From contig JAJQCW010000053.1 of the NCBI GenBank assembly GCA_021202515.1, forward strand, positions 1 to 34,465: a stretch of DNA of 34,465 nt. Reading direction: 5' to 3'. Below the pieces are notes generated by a model. The model ran no database searches. It was given only the letters and a program-made list of their open reading frames with translations, and was not told the origin of the DNA. The position numbers were made by a program, and so were the translations under genes. Every line of letters starts with the position of its first letter. Positions within the stretch are counted from its first letter, which is position 1. Positions 17,462 through 25,319 of this stretch are shown here, in pieces. Source of the DNA: Clostridiales bacterium. Its GTDB lineage: Bacteria > Bacillota > Clostridia > Oscillospirales > Oscillospiraceae.

Positions 17462-19864
17462 TCACGCTCCTTCTTCCACTTGTACCTGGGCATAAAATGC
17501 CCGGTTTTTGCCCTCTATCCACTGATCCTCCGTCACCCGAACAGTCTGCGTCCACTGAACATCGTCTGAGGCAGTACCGACTATAAGAGTAAAGGCACCC
17601 TTTTCCACCTTCCAATGCCCTTCTATATCCAATAGGGCCAACTGACTGACCGAAAGGCGGAACGCCACTGTTTTCCGTTCCCCGGCCTCCAGCCACACCT
17701 TGCAGAATCCGGCCAGCTCCTTGTTGGGCCGGTCTACGGTGGCGTATTCGTCGGTGACGTAGAGCTGTACCGTCTCCGCGCCCCGGCGGGAGCCGGTGTT
17801 TTCCACCGTACCGGTGACGATGATGGTGTCCTCCGGGCCGTATTCCGCCCGGTCTGCGTTGAAGTGTTCCAGCCGGAAGGTGGTGTAGGAGAGACCGTGT
17901 CCAAAGGCGTACCGGGGACGGTGGGGACCGTCCACATAGTCCCGGAACCCCACGCTGGGGGATTGCATAAAGCCGGAGCCGCGCTCCACGCTGTAATAGA
18001 TGGGGATTTGCCCGGCGTTGTGGGCAATACTCACCGGCAATTTGCCACTGGGCGTGGCTCGCCCCAGCAGCAGGTCTGCCAGGGCCTCGTTTCCCTCCTC
18101 GCCGGGGGTCCATGCCTCCAGGATGGCGTTGCAGACCCGGTCCGCGTTGTCGCTGCTGATGGGCCGCCCGTCAAAGTGAACGGCGACGGTGGGCTTGTCC
18201 AGCTTTTCCAGTTCCTCCAGAAACCGTTCCTGGCACTCTGGCAGACCGATGTTCATGCTGTCCAACCCTTCGCCGGTGGTACAACTGGTGTTCCAGCCGT
18301 ATTTGCCCCCCAGCGTCACCAGCACCAAATCGGCGCTGCGGGCTGCCTCCAGTGCCTCGGCAAAGTGCGAGGTATCGTTGCCTGTAAAGGGATAGCCGTA
18401 GGCGTATACCCACTCCGTATCCGGGCAGCGGGCCTGTAATGCCTCCAGCAGACTGCGCAGGCCGGGATAGAAATGCCGGGCCAACCGGTCTGTATCAGGA
18501 TGCTCTACCAGAACGGAGGAACCGGGATAGGTTTCGTGGGGTGCTTCTGTCTGCCGCTGGCCAGCGCCTTCCACGCCCGCCATTGTCGCCACGCCGCCCA
18601 GACGGGTCTCCTGCCGGGTCAGGTTCATATAGCATCCGAACAGGTTCCGGGTGGTCCCCCCGTGCCAGCCGATGACTGCCACCCGTTTGCCCCGCAGGTT
18701 GCCCAAGGGCAACAGACCATCGTTTTTCAGCAGGACGGCGGATTCCTCCGCCATTCTGCGGTTGATTGCTTTTGCATTGGGGTCGTGCAGGGTGCGGGTG
18801 ATTTCCACTTCCTCCGCAGGATAGGGGTTCTCAAACAGACCCAGCCTGAATTTTTCTGTCAAAATCCGCAGTGCCGCCTCCTCCACCAGTGTCTGCCCGG
18901 CTTCACTTTTCTGGAGAATGGCCTTGCAGTCCTCATTAAAGATCAACGGCTCCGGGGCCTCCAAGTCCATCCCAGCCTGGAGCGCCAGCGCTCCGGCCTC
19001 TGCCCGGTTCTCCGTCAGCCGGTGTACGGAGAAAACCTGCTCTACCGAGCTGTAATCGGCAAAGACGAACCCCTGAAAGCCCATCTCCTCCCGGAGCAGC
19101 CCGGTGAGAAGGGCGCGGTTCGCCGCCGCAGGGACCCCGTCAACGGAGGAGTAGCAATTCATCAGGCTGCGCAGACCGCCCTCGGTGATGGCGGCCTGGA
19201 AGGGCTTGGCGTACTGCTCCCGCAGTTGCCGGGGGGAGGCGGTGACCTGGGCGGTGTGGACGCCACCCATGCCGGACATGAACCCCAGGAAGTGCTTGGC
19301 GCAGGCCAGAACACCCTTCTCCGGTTTGCCGTTTCCCTGTAACCCCTGCACATAGGCCACACCCATCGCGGCGGCCAGAGTGGGGTCCTCACCGAAGGAC
19401 TCTCCCTGACGGCCCATGCGGGCGTCCCGGCTGATGTCCAGTACAGGAGCGAGACCGTGGGCAATGCCGCAAGCTCTGGCCTGACGACCGATCACCGTTG
19501 TCATCTCCCGTTCCAAATCCGGGTTCCAGGTGGACGCCTGGGCCAGTTCGTTGGGGAACTGAGTGGCCTCCGGCATCAGTACGCCGGTGGCAGTCTCAAT
19601 GTGTGCCAGCGCCGGGATATGGTGAGGGCTACAGGCCATCACTGTCTCCTGTGTTTTGCAAATCCGTTGGACAGCGTCTGCCCGGCGCTCCGTCACGCTG
19701 GCAAACAGGCAGGAGAAGGCGCCTGCTCCATAGGGCGCGGTCTGCTGGTTGATCTGCTCTGGAAAATAACACTGGAGCTGGGCAAATTTTTCGTCAAAGC
19801 TCATGCGGTTCAGCAAATCCTGCGCCCGCTCCTCCGGGGGGAGACCAGCGTCTAAATACTTCAT
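17462..19864 (-). CDS. GH3 family beta-glucosidase-like enzyme
   Basis: 800 aa from the ATG at 19864 (MKYLDAGLPPEE), preceded by AGAGGTG; farther upstream starts run through the terminator of the neighbouring gene. GH3 N-domain: LDISRDARMGRQGESFGEDP (142-161), CAKHFLGF (188-195), nucleophile D270 in FVFADYSS. C-domain from VLLKNDGLLPLG, then a fibronectin-III-like domain (VENTGSRRGAETVQLYV; KELAGFCKVWLEAGE). No signal peptide. It is a different subtype from the other GH3 in this window, lacking the acidic C-terminal tail. It is followed after 6 bp by the rhamnosidase, so both act together on imported glycosides. Beta-glucosidase or beta-xylosidase are the likely activities. Confidence 0.88.
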   Translation of the reverse strand: MKYLDAGLPPEERAQDLLNRMSFDEKFAQLQCYFPEQINQQTAPYGAGAFSCLFASVTERRADAVQRICKTQETVMACSPHHIPALAHIETATGVLMPEATQFPNELAQASTWNPDLEREMTTVIGRQARACGIAHGLAPVLDISRDARMGRQGESFGEDPTLAAAMGVAYVQGLQGNGKPEKGVLACAKHFLGFMSGMGGVHTAQVTASPRQLREQYAKPFQAAITEGGLRSLMNCYSSVDGVPAAANRALLTGLLREEMGFQGFVFADYSSVEQVFSVHRLTENRAEAGALALQAGMDLEAPEPLIFNEDCKAILQKSEAGQTLVEEAALRILTEKFRLGLFENPYPAEEVEITRTLHDPNAKAINRRMAEESAVLLKNDGLLPLGNLRGKRVAVIGWHGGTTRNLFGCYMNLTRQETRLGGVATMAGVEGAGQRQTEAPHETYPGSSVLVEHPDTDRLARHFYPGLRSLLEALQARCPDTEWVYAYGYPFTGNDTSHFAEALEAARSADLVLVTLGGKYGWNTSCTTGEGLDSMNIGLPECQERFLEELEKLDKPTVAVHFDGRPISSDNADRVCNAILEAWTPGEEGNEALADLLLGRATPSGKLPVSIAHNAGQIPIYYSVERGSGFMQSPSVGFRDYVDGPHRPRYAFGHGLSYTTFRLEHFNADRAEYGPEDTIIVTGTVENTGSRRGAETVQLYVTDEYATVDRPNKELAGFCKVWLEAGERKTVAFRLSVSQLALLDIEGHWKVEKGAFTLIVGTASDDVQWTQTVRVTEDQWIEGKNRAFYAQVQVEEGA

Positions 19865-19904
19865 GTGTCTTGCACCTCTGTGAATGGAATATGTCATATA
19901 AAAT

Positions 19905-19949
19905 AAGTGCGGGAATCCCAAACAGTACACGCTTACGATTCCCGCACTT
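19905..19949 (-). terminator. Strong intrinsic terminator after the hydrolase gene
   Basis: Perfect 13-bp inverted repeat (aagtgcgggaatc with gattcccgcactt) with a 19-nt loop, 13 bp past the stop codon at 19963. On the minus transcript the stem is followed by ATTTTATAT. It ends the GH20-to-hydrolase unit, so the GH3-rhamnosidase pair probably has its own start of transcription in the 40 bp that follow, or depends on read-through. Confidence 0.85.
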
Positions 19950-19962
19950 TACGGAAGGGGGG

Positions 19963-21987
19963 TTAATTTTCTACGATAACACGCACCTTGCTCAGGTTTT
20001 TACACTGGGTAAAGATGTCCTCGGCGCTTCCGCTGCGGCTGGACTGGACCTTGAGGACCGGGAACCAGGTGCCGGGGGTCTGGAAGGCGTGGTCGGCGGA
20101 CACCGTGGCCTTGCTGCCGTCGGCAGTAACGGGGTGCAGTTCCACGCTGTTGCTGAAATCGTTGGTCTTTTCAAAGTCCCAGGCTGCGTAAGTTACCGCT
20201 CCGCCGCCGGGGGTCGCCTCAATTTCGGCAGTAAAGTGGACCGTCTCGCCCACCTTGACGCGGACACATTCCTGTCCGTTGGCCCAGGAGTGGACCACCG
20301 GCTGGAGGCCCTGACGGGCGGGGCTGTTGTCCATTTCCACCTGTCCGTCGTTGACGCGGTACTGAGTATTGGCGGGCGGCTCGATGCCCTTTTCCACCCA
20401 GTCCGCCAAGTCAAACAGGGACTGGTGCAGCATTCCCAGGTAATCCACAGTGAATTGGGCATCGTCCAGATACCCGGCCCGGTCGTCGTGGATGCAGTTG
20501 TCGTTGTAATAGAGCCGCATCCAGTCCTTGTCGTCGCCCTTGGCCTCCCGCACCCGGCTGCGATACCAGTCGCCGTGCCAGGGCAGGGCGCTCTCGTCCA
20601 ACAGGCTGCAATTCACAATGATCTTGCTGTTGATCTTGCCGTTGGGAACCGTTCCGCCGCCGTTCTGGGCAATCAGCGGGGCGATGAGCATGGGGATCTG
20701 GGGGTATTTCGGAGTTCCGTCCTCGTTGCGGTACTGGTCGTAGACATAATAAGTCTCGTCCGGCACCTGATGGCGCTGGAGGGTCTGCATGGCCAGATAG
20801 TCGCTGTTGTCGATCATGACCTTGTCGCCCACGGCCAGCCCCTCCAGAGCATTGCCGCTGTTCTGGCCGTCAAAGGCGGAGGAGACCACGATCACGCCGT
20901 GTTCCAGGCTCTCCACCGGCTGCTCCTTCCCGGCGGCTTTGCCGGTCAGTACTTTGATTTTGCACCGGAACAGATAACTTCCCTCCGGCGGCTCCTCCTC
21001 CAGGACAATATCCGGGGTGGTCTGGTTGCCCACCATTGTGTTGATCCAGCTCGTGTCCACGCTGCTGAAATCTCCGTCCGGGGTGGACTTGTTCTTTTCC
21101 AGCAGGCCCCGGACCTTGGTGACGAACTGGACGCGGTCACGGTACTCGCTGCTGTTGGGGTCGGCTCCGGCGTACCCCTCCTTGGTCCAGAAGTCCTCAA
21201 AATAGGAGGGCGCGATTTGCTTGACCGTGGGGGCCAGCACCATCAGGGAGCCGTCGCCCATATAGGGATGGCAGAACCAGGCCCGCTTGGGGAAGCCCAT
21301 TTTGCAGGCTTCGATCACGGCGTCCCGCTGGTCGCCTTCCAGCCCTTCCAGGATGTCTCCGCTGCCACCGGGCTGCATGACATCCACCAGCTTGTCCAGG
21401 CCCTTCGTCCCCAGCATCCGCATGACCCGCAGACGGGCGCAGAACACATTGGGGGTCGCCATCGGGTTGGCCAGCACATAGGGGCAGCCACCGTCCCACA
21501 CGCCGGTGGTGGCCTCGATGCAGCTCATGGTCTTGAAGCTGCCGCCGCTGCCGCCAAACACATAGCCATAAGGCCGGTGCTCATAGCCGTAGACTCGCTG
21601 GGCCACCGTCCGGCTGAACTGAGCGGCGTTGGCGCTGGATTTGTAAAGCCGTTCGCAGTCTCCCATCACGAAGCCGCCCTGGTTAGAGACCACATAGTAG
21701 CCGCCGTGAGTCAGGAAACAGGTGATTTTGTCGTCCTCTCCGGTGAGCTTTTCGCTCTCCCGCTCGTTCTCCGGCGCGGGGGAGAGATACTGGAAGAAGC
21801 GGCCTTCATACTTATCCTTTTCCGGGAAGTAGAAGCAGAATTTGACCTCCTGCCCCTGCACCTCCGTGTTGCGGAAGCCGCCGTGGACGTAGTAGTGGCG
21901 CACCGGTGTATCCCGCCACTCCTCCTCGTCGATGTAAGGCTCCGCAAAGTAGGGGTCGCCTATGGCTGTGTACAGTTCCTGTGACAT
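19963..21987 (-). CDS. Large serine-hydrolase-like protein of unrecognised family with PKD-like C-terminal domain
   Basis: 674 aa from the ATG at 21987, preceded by AAAGGAAGGA. No signal peptide. Around residue 147 it has YGYVFGGSGGSFKT, with a Ser in a glycine-rich turn like the nucleophile elbow of alpha/beta hydrolases. Later it has EHGVIVVSSAFDG and NDNCIHDDRAGYLDD, which could supply the His and acid. The last 100 residues (VHFTAEIEATPGGGAVTYAA; ADHAFQTPGTWFPVLKVQSS) form a PKD-like beta-sandwich, unusual for a protein that appears cytoplasmic. I do not recognise a characterised family. In this locus an esterase or acyl-transferring enzyme that strips aromatic or acyl groups from glycosides is a reasonable guess, nothing more. 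It follows nagB by 90 bp; that gap holds a small hairpin (22048-22062). Confidence 0.7.
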   Translation of the reverse strand: MSQELYTAIGDPYFAEPYIDEEEWRDTPVRHYYVHGGFRNTEVQGQEVKFCFYFPEKDKYEGRFFQYLSPAPENERESEKLTGEDDKITCFLTHGGYYVVSNQGGFVMGDCERLYKSSANAAQFSRTVAQRVYGYEHRPYGYVFGGSGGSFKTMSCIEATTGVWDGGCPYVLANPMATPNVFCARLRVMRMLGTKGLDKLVDVMQPGGSGDILEGLEGDQRDAVIEACKMGFPKRAWFCHPYMGDGSLMVLAPTVKQIAPSYFEDFWTKEGYAGADPNSSEYRDRVQFVTKVRGLLEKNKSTPDGDFSSVDTSWINTMVGNQTTPDIVLEEEPPEGSYLFRCKIKVLTGKAAGKEQPVESLEHGVIVVSSAFDGQNSGNALEGLAVGDKVMIDNSDYLAMQTLQRHQVPDETYYVYDQYRNEDGTPKYPQIPMLIAPLIAQNGGGTVPNGKINSKIIVNCSLLDESALPWHGDWYRSRVREAKGDDKDWMRLYYNDNCIHDDRAGYLDDAQFTVDYLGMLHQSLFDLADWVEKGIEPPANTQYRVNDGQVEMDNSPARQGLQPVVHSWANGQECVRVKVGETVHFTAEIEATPGGGAVTYAAWDFEKTNDFSNSVELHPVTADGSKATVSADHAFQTPGTWFPVLKVQSSRSGSAEDIFTQCKNLSKVRVIVEN

Positions 21988-22077
21988 TTTGTTCCTTCCT
22001 TTCGCTGCCGACCTCTTTTCGTGGAGCATCAGCTATTTTTTATTTCGTGCCGGTTTCCGGCAAACGGGACAGAGTTG

Positions 22078-22803
22078 TTACACCTTGGATAGGGCGGCCT
22101 CGTCCGCCACCAGCGTGAAGTCCGGGTGCAGTTGGAGAATGGAGCCGGAGACCAGCGGGGTGATGGGGCCGAAAAAGGCCGCTTTGACGGCGTCCGCCTT
22201 TTCCACGCCGCTTGCCACCAGCACCACCCGGCGGGCGTTCATAATGTCGCAAATGCCCATCGTGTAGGCGAACCGGGGAACGTCCTCTTCCCGCTGGAAG
22301 AACCGCTTGTTGGCCTGGATGGTGGTCTCGGTCAGGGCCACCTTATGGGTGCCTTTGGTGAAGCAGGTGTCCGGCTCGTTGAAGCCGATGTGTCCGTTGG
22401 GGCCGATGCCCAGAAGCTGCAAATCCAGCTTGCCCAGGCCGCCCAGCACGCTGTCGTAGCGCTGGCACTCCGCCGCCTCGTCCGGGGCGATCCCGCAGGG
22501 AATGTTGGTGTTGGAGGGGTCGATGTTGACCCGGTCAAAGAAGTGGCTGTGCATAAACCAGGCGTAGCTCTGCTCATGGCTGCTGTCCAGCCCCACATAC
22601 TCGTCCAGGTTGACGGTGCGCACCTGGCTGAAATCCAAGTCGCCCTTCTCATACCACTTGATGAGCTGCTCATAGGTCCCGATGGGGCTGGAACCGGTGG
22701 CCAGACCCAGCACACAGTCCGGTTTGAGGATCACCTGCGCGGAGATGATATTCGCCGCCTGACGGCTCATATGGTCATAATCTTTTGCACGAATAATTTT
22801 CAT
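22078..22803 (-). CDS. nagB: Glucosamine-6-phosphate deaminase
   Basis: 241 aa from the ATG at 22803 (MKIIRAKDYDHMSRQAAN); upstream in-frame starts lie inside the hairpin repeats. Family signatures are clear: VLGLATGSSPIGTYEQL (30-46), VNLDEYVGLDSSHEQSY (catalytic Asp and ring-opening residues), and GIGPNGHIGFNEPD with the active-site His and Asp/Glu. It converts glucosamine 6-phosphate into fructose 6-phosphate and ammonia in the cytoplasm. With nagA just upstream and GH20 in the same unit, it completes use of GlcNAc released from the substrate. The nagA-nagB gap is almost entirely made of hairpin repeats, which may tune the ratio of the two products. Confidence 0.95.
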   Translation of the reverse strand: MKIIRAKDYDHMSRQAANIISAQVILKPDCVLGLATGSSPIGTYEQLIKWYEKGDLDFSQVRTVNLDEYVGLDSSHEQSYAWFMHSHFFDRVNIDPSNTNIPCGIAPDEAAECQRYDSVLGGLGKLDLQLLGIGPNGHIGFNEPDTCFTKGTHKVALTETTIQANKRFFQREEDVPRFAYTMGICDIMNARRVVLVASGVEKADAVKAAFFGPITPLVSGSILQLHPDFTLVADEAALSKV

Positions 22804-22821
22804 AAAAATCAACCTTTCCTT

Positions 22822-22930
22822 TGCCGTCAAGCGGCACTTCTACCCTCAAGGGGTACTTCTGCCGTCAAGCGGCACTTCCGAAGCTGCGCTTCTCCCTGCG
22901 GGGCTTCTCCCTGCGGGGCTGCGCCCCTCC
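22822..22930. repeat. Tandem GAAG-linked hairpin array between nagA and nagB
   Basis: Three 15-nt hairpins at an exact 19-nt period: 22822-22836, 22841-22855 and 22860-22874, separated by cttc (GAAG on the transcript). All share the loop tcaag (CTTGA), while the stems differ with both sides changed together (tgccg/cggca, taccc/gggta, tgccg/cggca). Next come an aagctgcgctt-type hairpin and two copies of cttctccctgcgggg, a 15-nt direct repeat with a ccc-tgc-ggg fold, then gggc-type pairs up to the nagA stop. It fills the whole spacer and is transcribed. Confidence 0.85.
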
Positions 22931-22933
22931 TTG

Positions 22934-24052
22934 TCAGTTGGAATGGAGTTGTCTGCCGCCGATGTAGACAGCTTTCAGGTCAAGCTGTTGGTCCAGCAGC
23001 AGGAAGTCCGCGTACCGTCCCGGCTCCAGCGAGCCAATTTCATGCTCCCGGCGAATGATTTTGGCCGGGGTCACTGTCGCCGCAGCGACTGCATCCTCCA
23101 GAGGAACGCCAAAGTCCACCGCCCGCCGCAGGCCGTCCAGCAGGTGGATGGAGGACCCGGCCAGGGTGTCGGTCCCCGACAGGGTGGCCTTTCCGCCCGT
23201 CATGGTGATGGGCTGGCCTCCCAGGGTGTAATCCCCGTCTGGCATTCCGGCGCACCGGAGGGAGTCAGAGATGAGGACCAGCTTCTCCCGGAAAAGCCGG
23301 TGGGCCAGGCGAACCATCGCGGGGTGGACGTGCAATCCGTCCGTAATCAGCTCGGCGGTGGCCCCCGCGTCTGCGGCGGCGGCAATCACTCCCGGAGTGC
23401 GGTGGTGCAGGGGCGGCATGGCGTTGAACAGGTGGGTGGTGTGGCTGGCTCCGGCGTCGTAAGCCCACAGCGCCGTGTCGTAGTCCGCCGCCGTGTGGCC
23501 CAGCGACACGGTGCAGAGCTGGCTGGCCCCTCGAATGAAGTCCAGCGCACCCTCCACCTCCGGGGCCACCGTGACCAGCCGAATCTGACCGCCGGAGGCG
23601 TCGTTCAGCCGGAGGAACAAATCTAGGTCGGGGGTGTGCAGATTCTCCAGCGCCTGGGCGCCCCGTTTGGCGGCGCAGAGGAAGGGACCTTCCAGGTTGA
23701 CGCCTGCCAGCCTCGCCCCGTCCGCCGGGCGACGGAAATCTCTGATGGCTTGCATGGCCCGCCGCAGCTCTGGCTCCTGCAAGGTCATGGTGGTGGGACA
23801 CCAGGAGGTGACGCCGCCGACGGCGTAATAGCGGGACAGCCGCTCCAGACCGGCCCCGTCTCCGTCGCTGGCGTCCACCCCCACCGCCCCGTGGGTGTGA
23901 ATGTCAACGAGGCCGGGGATGAGGTAACAACCGCCTGCGTCCAGCCCCTCGCCGGTGACGGCGGGGCCGACACGGGTGATGGTCTCCCCAAACTCCACGC
24001 CACCGGGAAGGAACTCGCCACGATGGAACAGCTTCGCGTTTACGATTCGCAT
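22934..24052 (-). CDS. nagA: N-acetylglucosamine-6-phosphate deacetylase
   Basis: 372 aa. Amidohydrolase barrel with metal and catalytic positions in family order: DIHTHGAVG (49-57), NLEGPF with the metal-binding Glu, SLGHTAADYD and HTTHLFNAMPPLHHR with the metal His residues, and catalytic Asp in LISDSLRCAG. It removes acetate from GlcNAc 6-phosphate in the cytoplasm, feeding NagB. The start overlaps the stop of the GH43-like gene by 13 bases. Its ribosome site (GAGGAG) lies in the repeat-derived tail of that gene, so translation is coupled to it. A GlcNAc kinase or phosphotransferase is not visible in the window. Confidence 0.95.
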   Translation of the reverse strand: MRIVNAKLFHRGEFLPGGVEFGETITRVGPAVTGEGLDAGGCYLIPGLVDIHTHGAVGVDASDGDGAGLERLSRYYAVGGVTSWCPTTMTLQEPELRRAMQAIRDFRRPADGARLAGVNLEGPFLCAAKRGAQALENLHTPDLDLFLRLNDASGGQIRLVTVAPEVEGALDFIRGASQLCTVSLGHTAADYDTALWAYDAGASHTTHLFNAMPPLHHRTPGVIAAAADAGATAELITDGLHVHPAMVRLAHRLFREKLVLISDSLRCAGMPDGDYTLGGQPITMTGGKATLSGTDTLAGSSIHLLDGLRRAVDFGVPLEDAVAAATVTPAKIIRREHEIGSLEPGRYADFLLLDQQLDLKAVYIGGRQLHSN

Positions 24053-25173
24053 GAGGTCGCTCCTCTACCCTCAAGGGGTACTTCTGCCCTCAAGGGGCAC
24101 TTCCGAAGCGGCACTTCGTGCCTCCCTGCTTCGTCCTCCCAGCGCCACTCGTCCAGCCATTCGATACGGGGCCTGTCGCCCTCAAACCGGATGGGGAGCC
24201 AGACATAGTTGGCAATCGAGGTATTTTCAATGGGGTATTTCTTCATGAAGGCATCCCACGCCGCAGCATCGGTGGATGTGGGGTCGAACCGGCTCTCAAA
24301 CGCCGCCGCATACTCCGGGTAGGAAAGGCCCATGTCGTTGGGCAGCCAGCGGTCCGCCAGAGCGATGTACAGGTCCTTCCGTCCAGGCACCTGAAACACG
24401 GAGGAGATTTGACTATGGAAAGAGGTTTGGCTGTCATCTCCTACATGGGGGTCGCCCAGCTCCCAGTAGGGGCCGTGCCAGTCCGTGGCTGCCGCCGCCT
24501 CCGAAGGGTTGGGGAGATAGCTGGTGGTGCCGCTGGTGATGAGGTAATGCTTACCTTCCCGCTGGAAGTGGGCCGGAGCCTCTCGCACATAGGGCGGGCA
24601 GCGCCGGGGAAAGTGGGCGGAGTATACACCGGTGACATCGGTGTAATCCTCCGTCAGCTCGGCGCAAATCAGCTCGCTGTGTACCCGCTCGAAGAAGTAA
24701 TAGGCTTTCCCCTCCGGCGAAACCGCCAGGTCGAAGTCCCCGGCATCCATCCCCAAGGGCCGCAGGCCCACCCTGACCTTGGTGTAAGGCCCCAGCAGGC
24801 GATCTGCGGTCAGCACGGTTTCCGATTGCGTCCCGTCCGGGTGCATGATCTTCAGCCAGCAGACGTATTTTTTCGTTGCCTCGTTGTAGAGAATGTGAGG
24901 CCGATCCATGCAGGCGGAGGGGTGCAGCGGAGAGGCGGGGTCATCCGGCTCCGGCGGGATGATCAGCCCCATGTCCTCCCAGTTATAGAGGTCACGGGAG
25001 GCGTAGCAGCGGACCCCCCAGTGCCAGATGTGGGCGTTCGGGTCGGTGAACTCCTTGTTCTCCCCGTACCAGTAGTAGACGCCGTTTTCACAGAAAATGC
25101 TGCCGCCATGTGCCTGGATACGCTTTCCGGTGGTGTCCAGCCAAACCTGGCCGGGATGAAAGGAATGATACAT
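24040..25173 (-). CDS. GH43-like (galactanase-type) glycosidase with a repeat-derived C-terminal tail
   Basis: 377 aa from the ATG at 25173; a TTG two codons earlier is possible. The start VWLDTTGKRIQAHGGSIFCENGVYYWYGEN resembles the exo-beta-1,3-galactanase-like branch of GH43 (subfamily 24/34 type), with KYVCWLKIM, GDFDLAVSPEGKAYYFFER and REAPAHFQREGKHYLITSGTT marking successive propeller blades. No signal peptide. Members of this branch often lack the usual base Asp. The fold looks complete at about EWLDEWRWED; the last 20 or so residues (from EAGRHEVPLR) are encoded by the hairpin repeats and run into nagA. It sits between GH20 and nagA, so it probably works on the same GlcNAc/galactose-containing glycan, for example an arabinogalactan or glycoprotein chain. 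Confidence 0.75.
   Translation of the reverse strand: MYHSFHPGQVWLDTTGKRIQAHGGSIFCENGVYYWYGENKEFTDPNAHIWHWGVRCYASRDLYNWEDMGLIIPPEPDDPASPLHPSACMDRPHILYNEATKKYVCWLKIMHPDGTQSETVLTADRLLGPYTKVRVGLRPLGMDAGDFDLAVSPEGKAYYFFERVHSELICAELTEDYTDVTGVYSAHFPRRCPPYVREAPAHFQREGKHYLITSGTTSYLPNPSEAAAATDWHGPYWELGDPHVGDDSQTSFHSQISSVFQVPGRKDLYIALADRWLPNDMGLSYPEYAAAFESRFDPTSTDAAAWDAFMKKYPIENTSIANYVWLPIRFEGDRPRIEWLDEWRWEDEAGRHEVPLRKCPLRAEVPLEGRGATSCES
24066..24118. repeat. GAAG-linked hairpin repeats forming the GH43-like gene tail
   Basis: Two units of the same type as the nagA-nagB array at the same 19-nt period: 24066-24080 (taccc, tcaag, gggta) and 24085-24099 (tgccc, tcaag, gggca), joined by cttc. The tgccc/gggca stem is a third variant, again changed on both sides. 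A further cgaag-cggca-cttcg hairpin follows at 24104-24118. The units are translated as the end of the GH43-like protein and carry the nagA ribosome site at their edge. Confidence 0.8.
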
Positions 25174-25199
25174 CGTCAAATCCCATCTTTCGTTTTGAT

Positions 25200-25216
25200 T
25201 GGGTGCAAAACACCCA
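25200..25216 (-). promoter_or_regulatory. Hairpin in the GH20-GH43 spacer
   Basis: Perfect 6-bp inverted repeat (tgggtg, caaaa, caccca) starting 27 bp upstream of the GH43-like ATG within a 146-bp spacer. It may be an operator or a message-stability element. No U-run follows, so I do not call it a terminator. The rest of the spacer is AT-rich and could hold a weak promoter. Confidence 0.35.
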
Positions 25217-25319
25217 CTTAATTTGCATTATTTATTCCATCGTAATCGCAGCCGGATGTTCTGTCAACCAGGAAAATAAAAAGCGAGACTGCGGCTCTTA
25301 AGGAACAATGCGCATTGAT

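Noticed and set aside
19870-21984. A 704-codon open frame on the plus strand opposite the hydrolase gene
   Set aside because: It lies entirely antisense to a well-supported gene, has no ribosome site, no recognisable domain and a His/Val/Gly-rich make-up typical of the reverse of GC-rich codons. The same holds for long plus-strand frames at 1247-2770, 3453-4751 and 11136-12944.
22048-22062. A terminator between nagB and the hydrolase gene
   Set aside because: There is a perfect 6-bp hairpin (tgccgg, ttt, ccggca), but it is followed by A-rich and not U-rich sequence on the minus transcript.
22822-22930. A CRISPR-like array
   Set aside because: The units are 15-19 nt, contiguous, without unique spacers, and no cas genes are in view; the hairpins vary in the stem and not in a spacer.
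25265-25300. A terminator after the GH20 gene
   Set aside because: The stem is weak and mismatched although a short T-run follows on the minus transcript; read-through into the GH43-like gene seems more likely.
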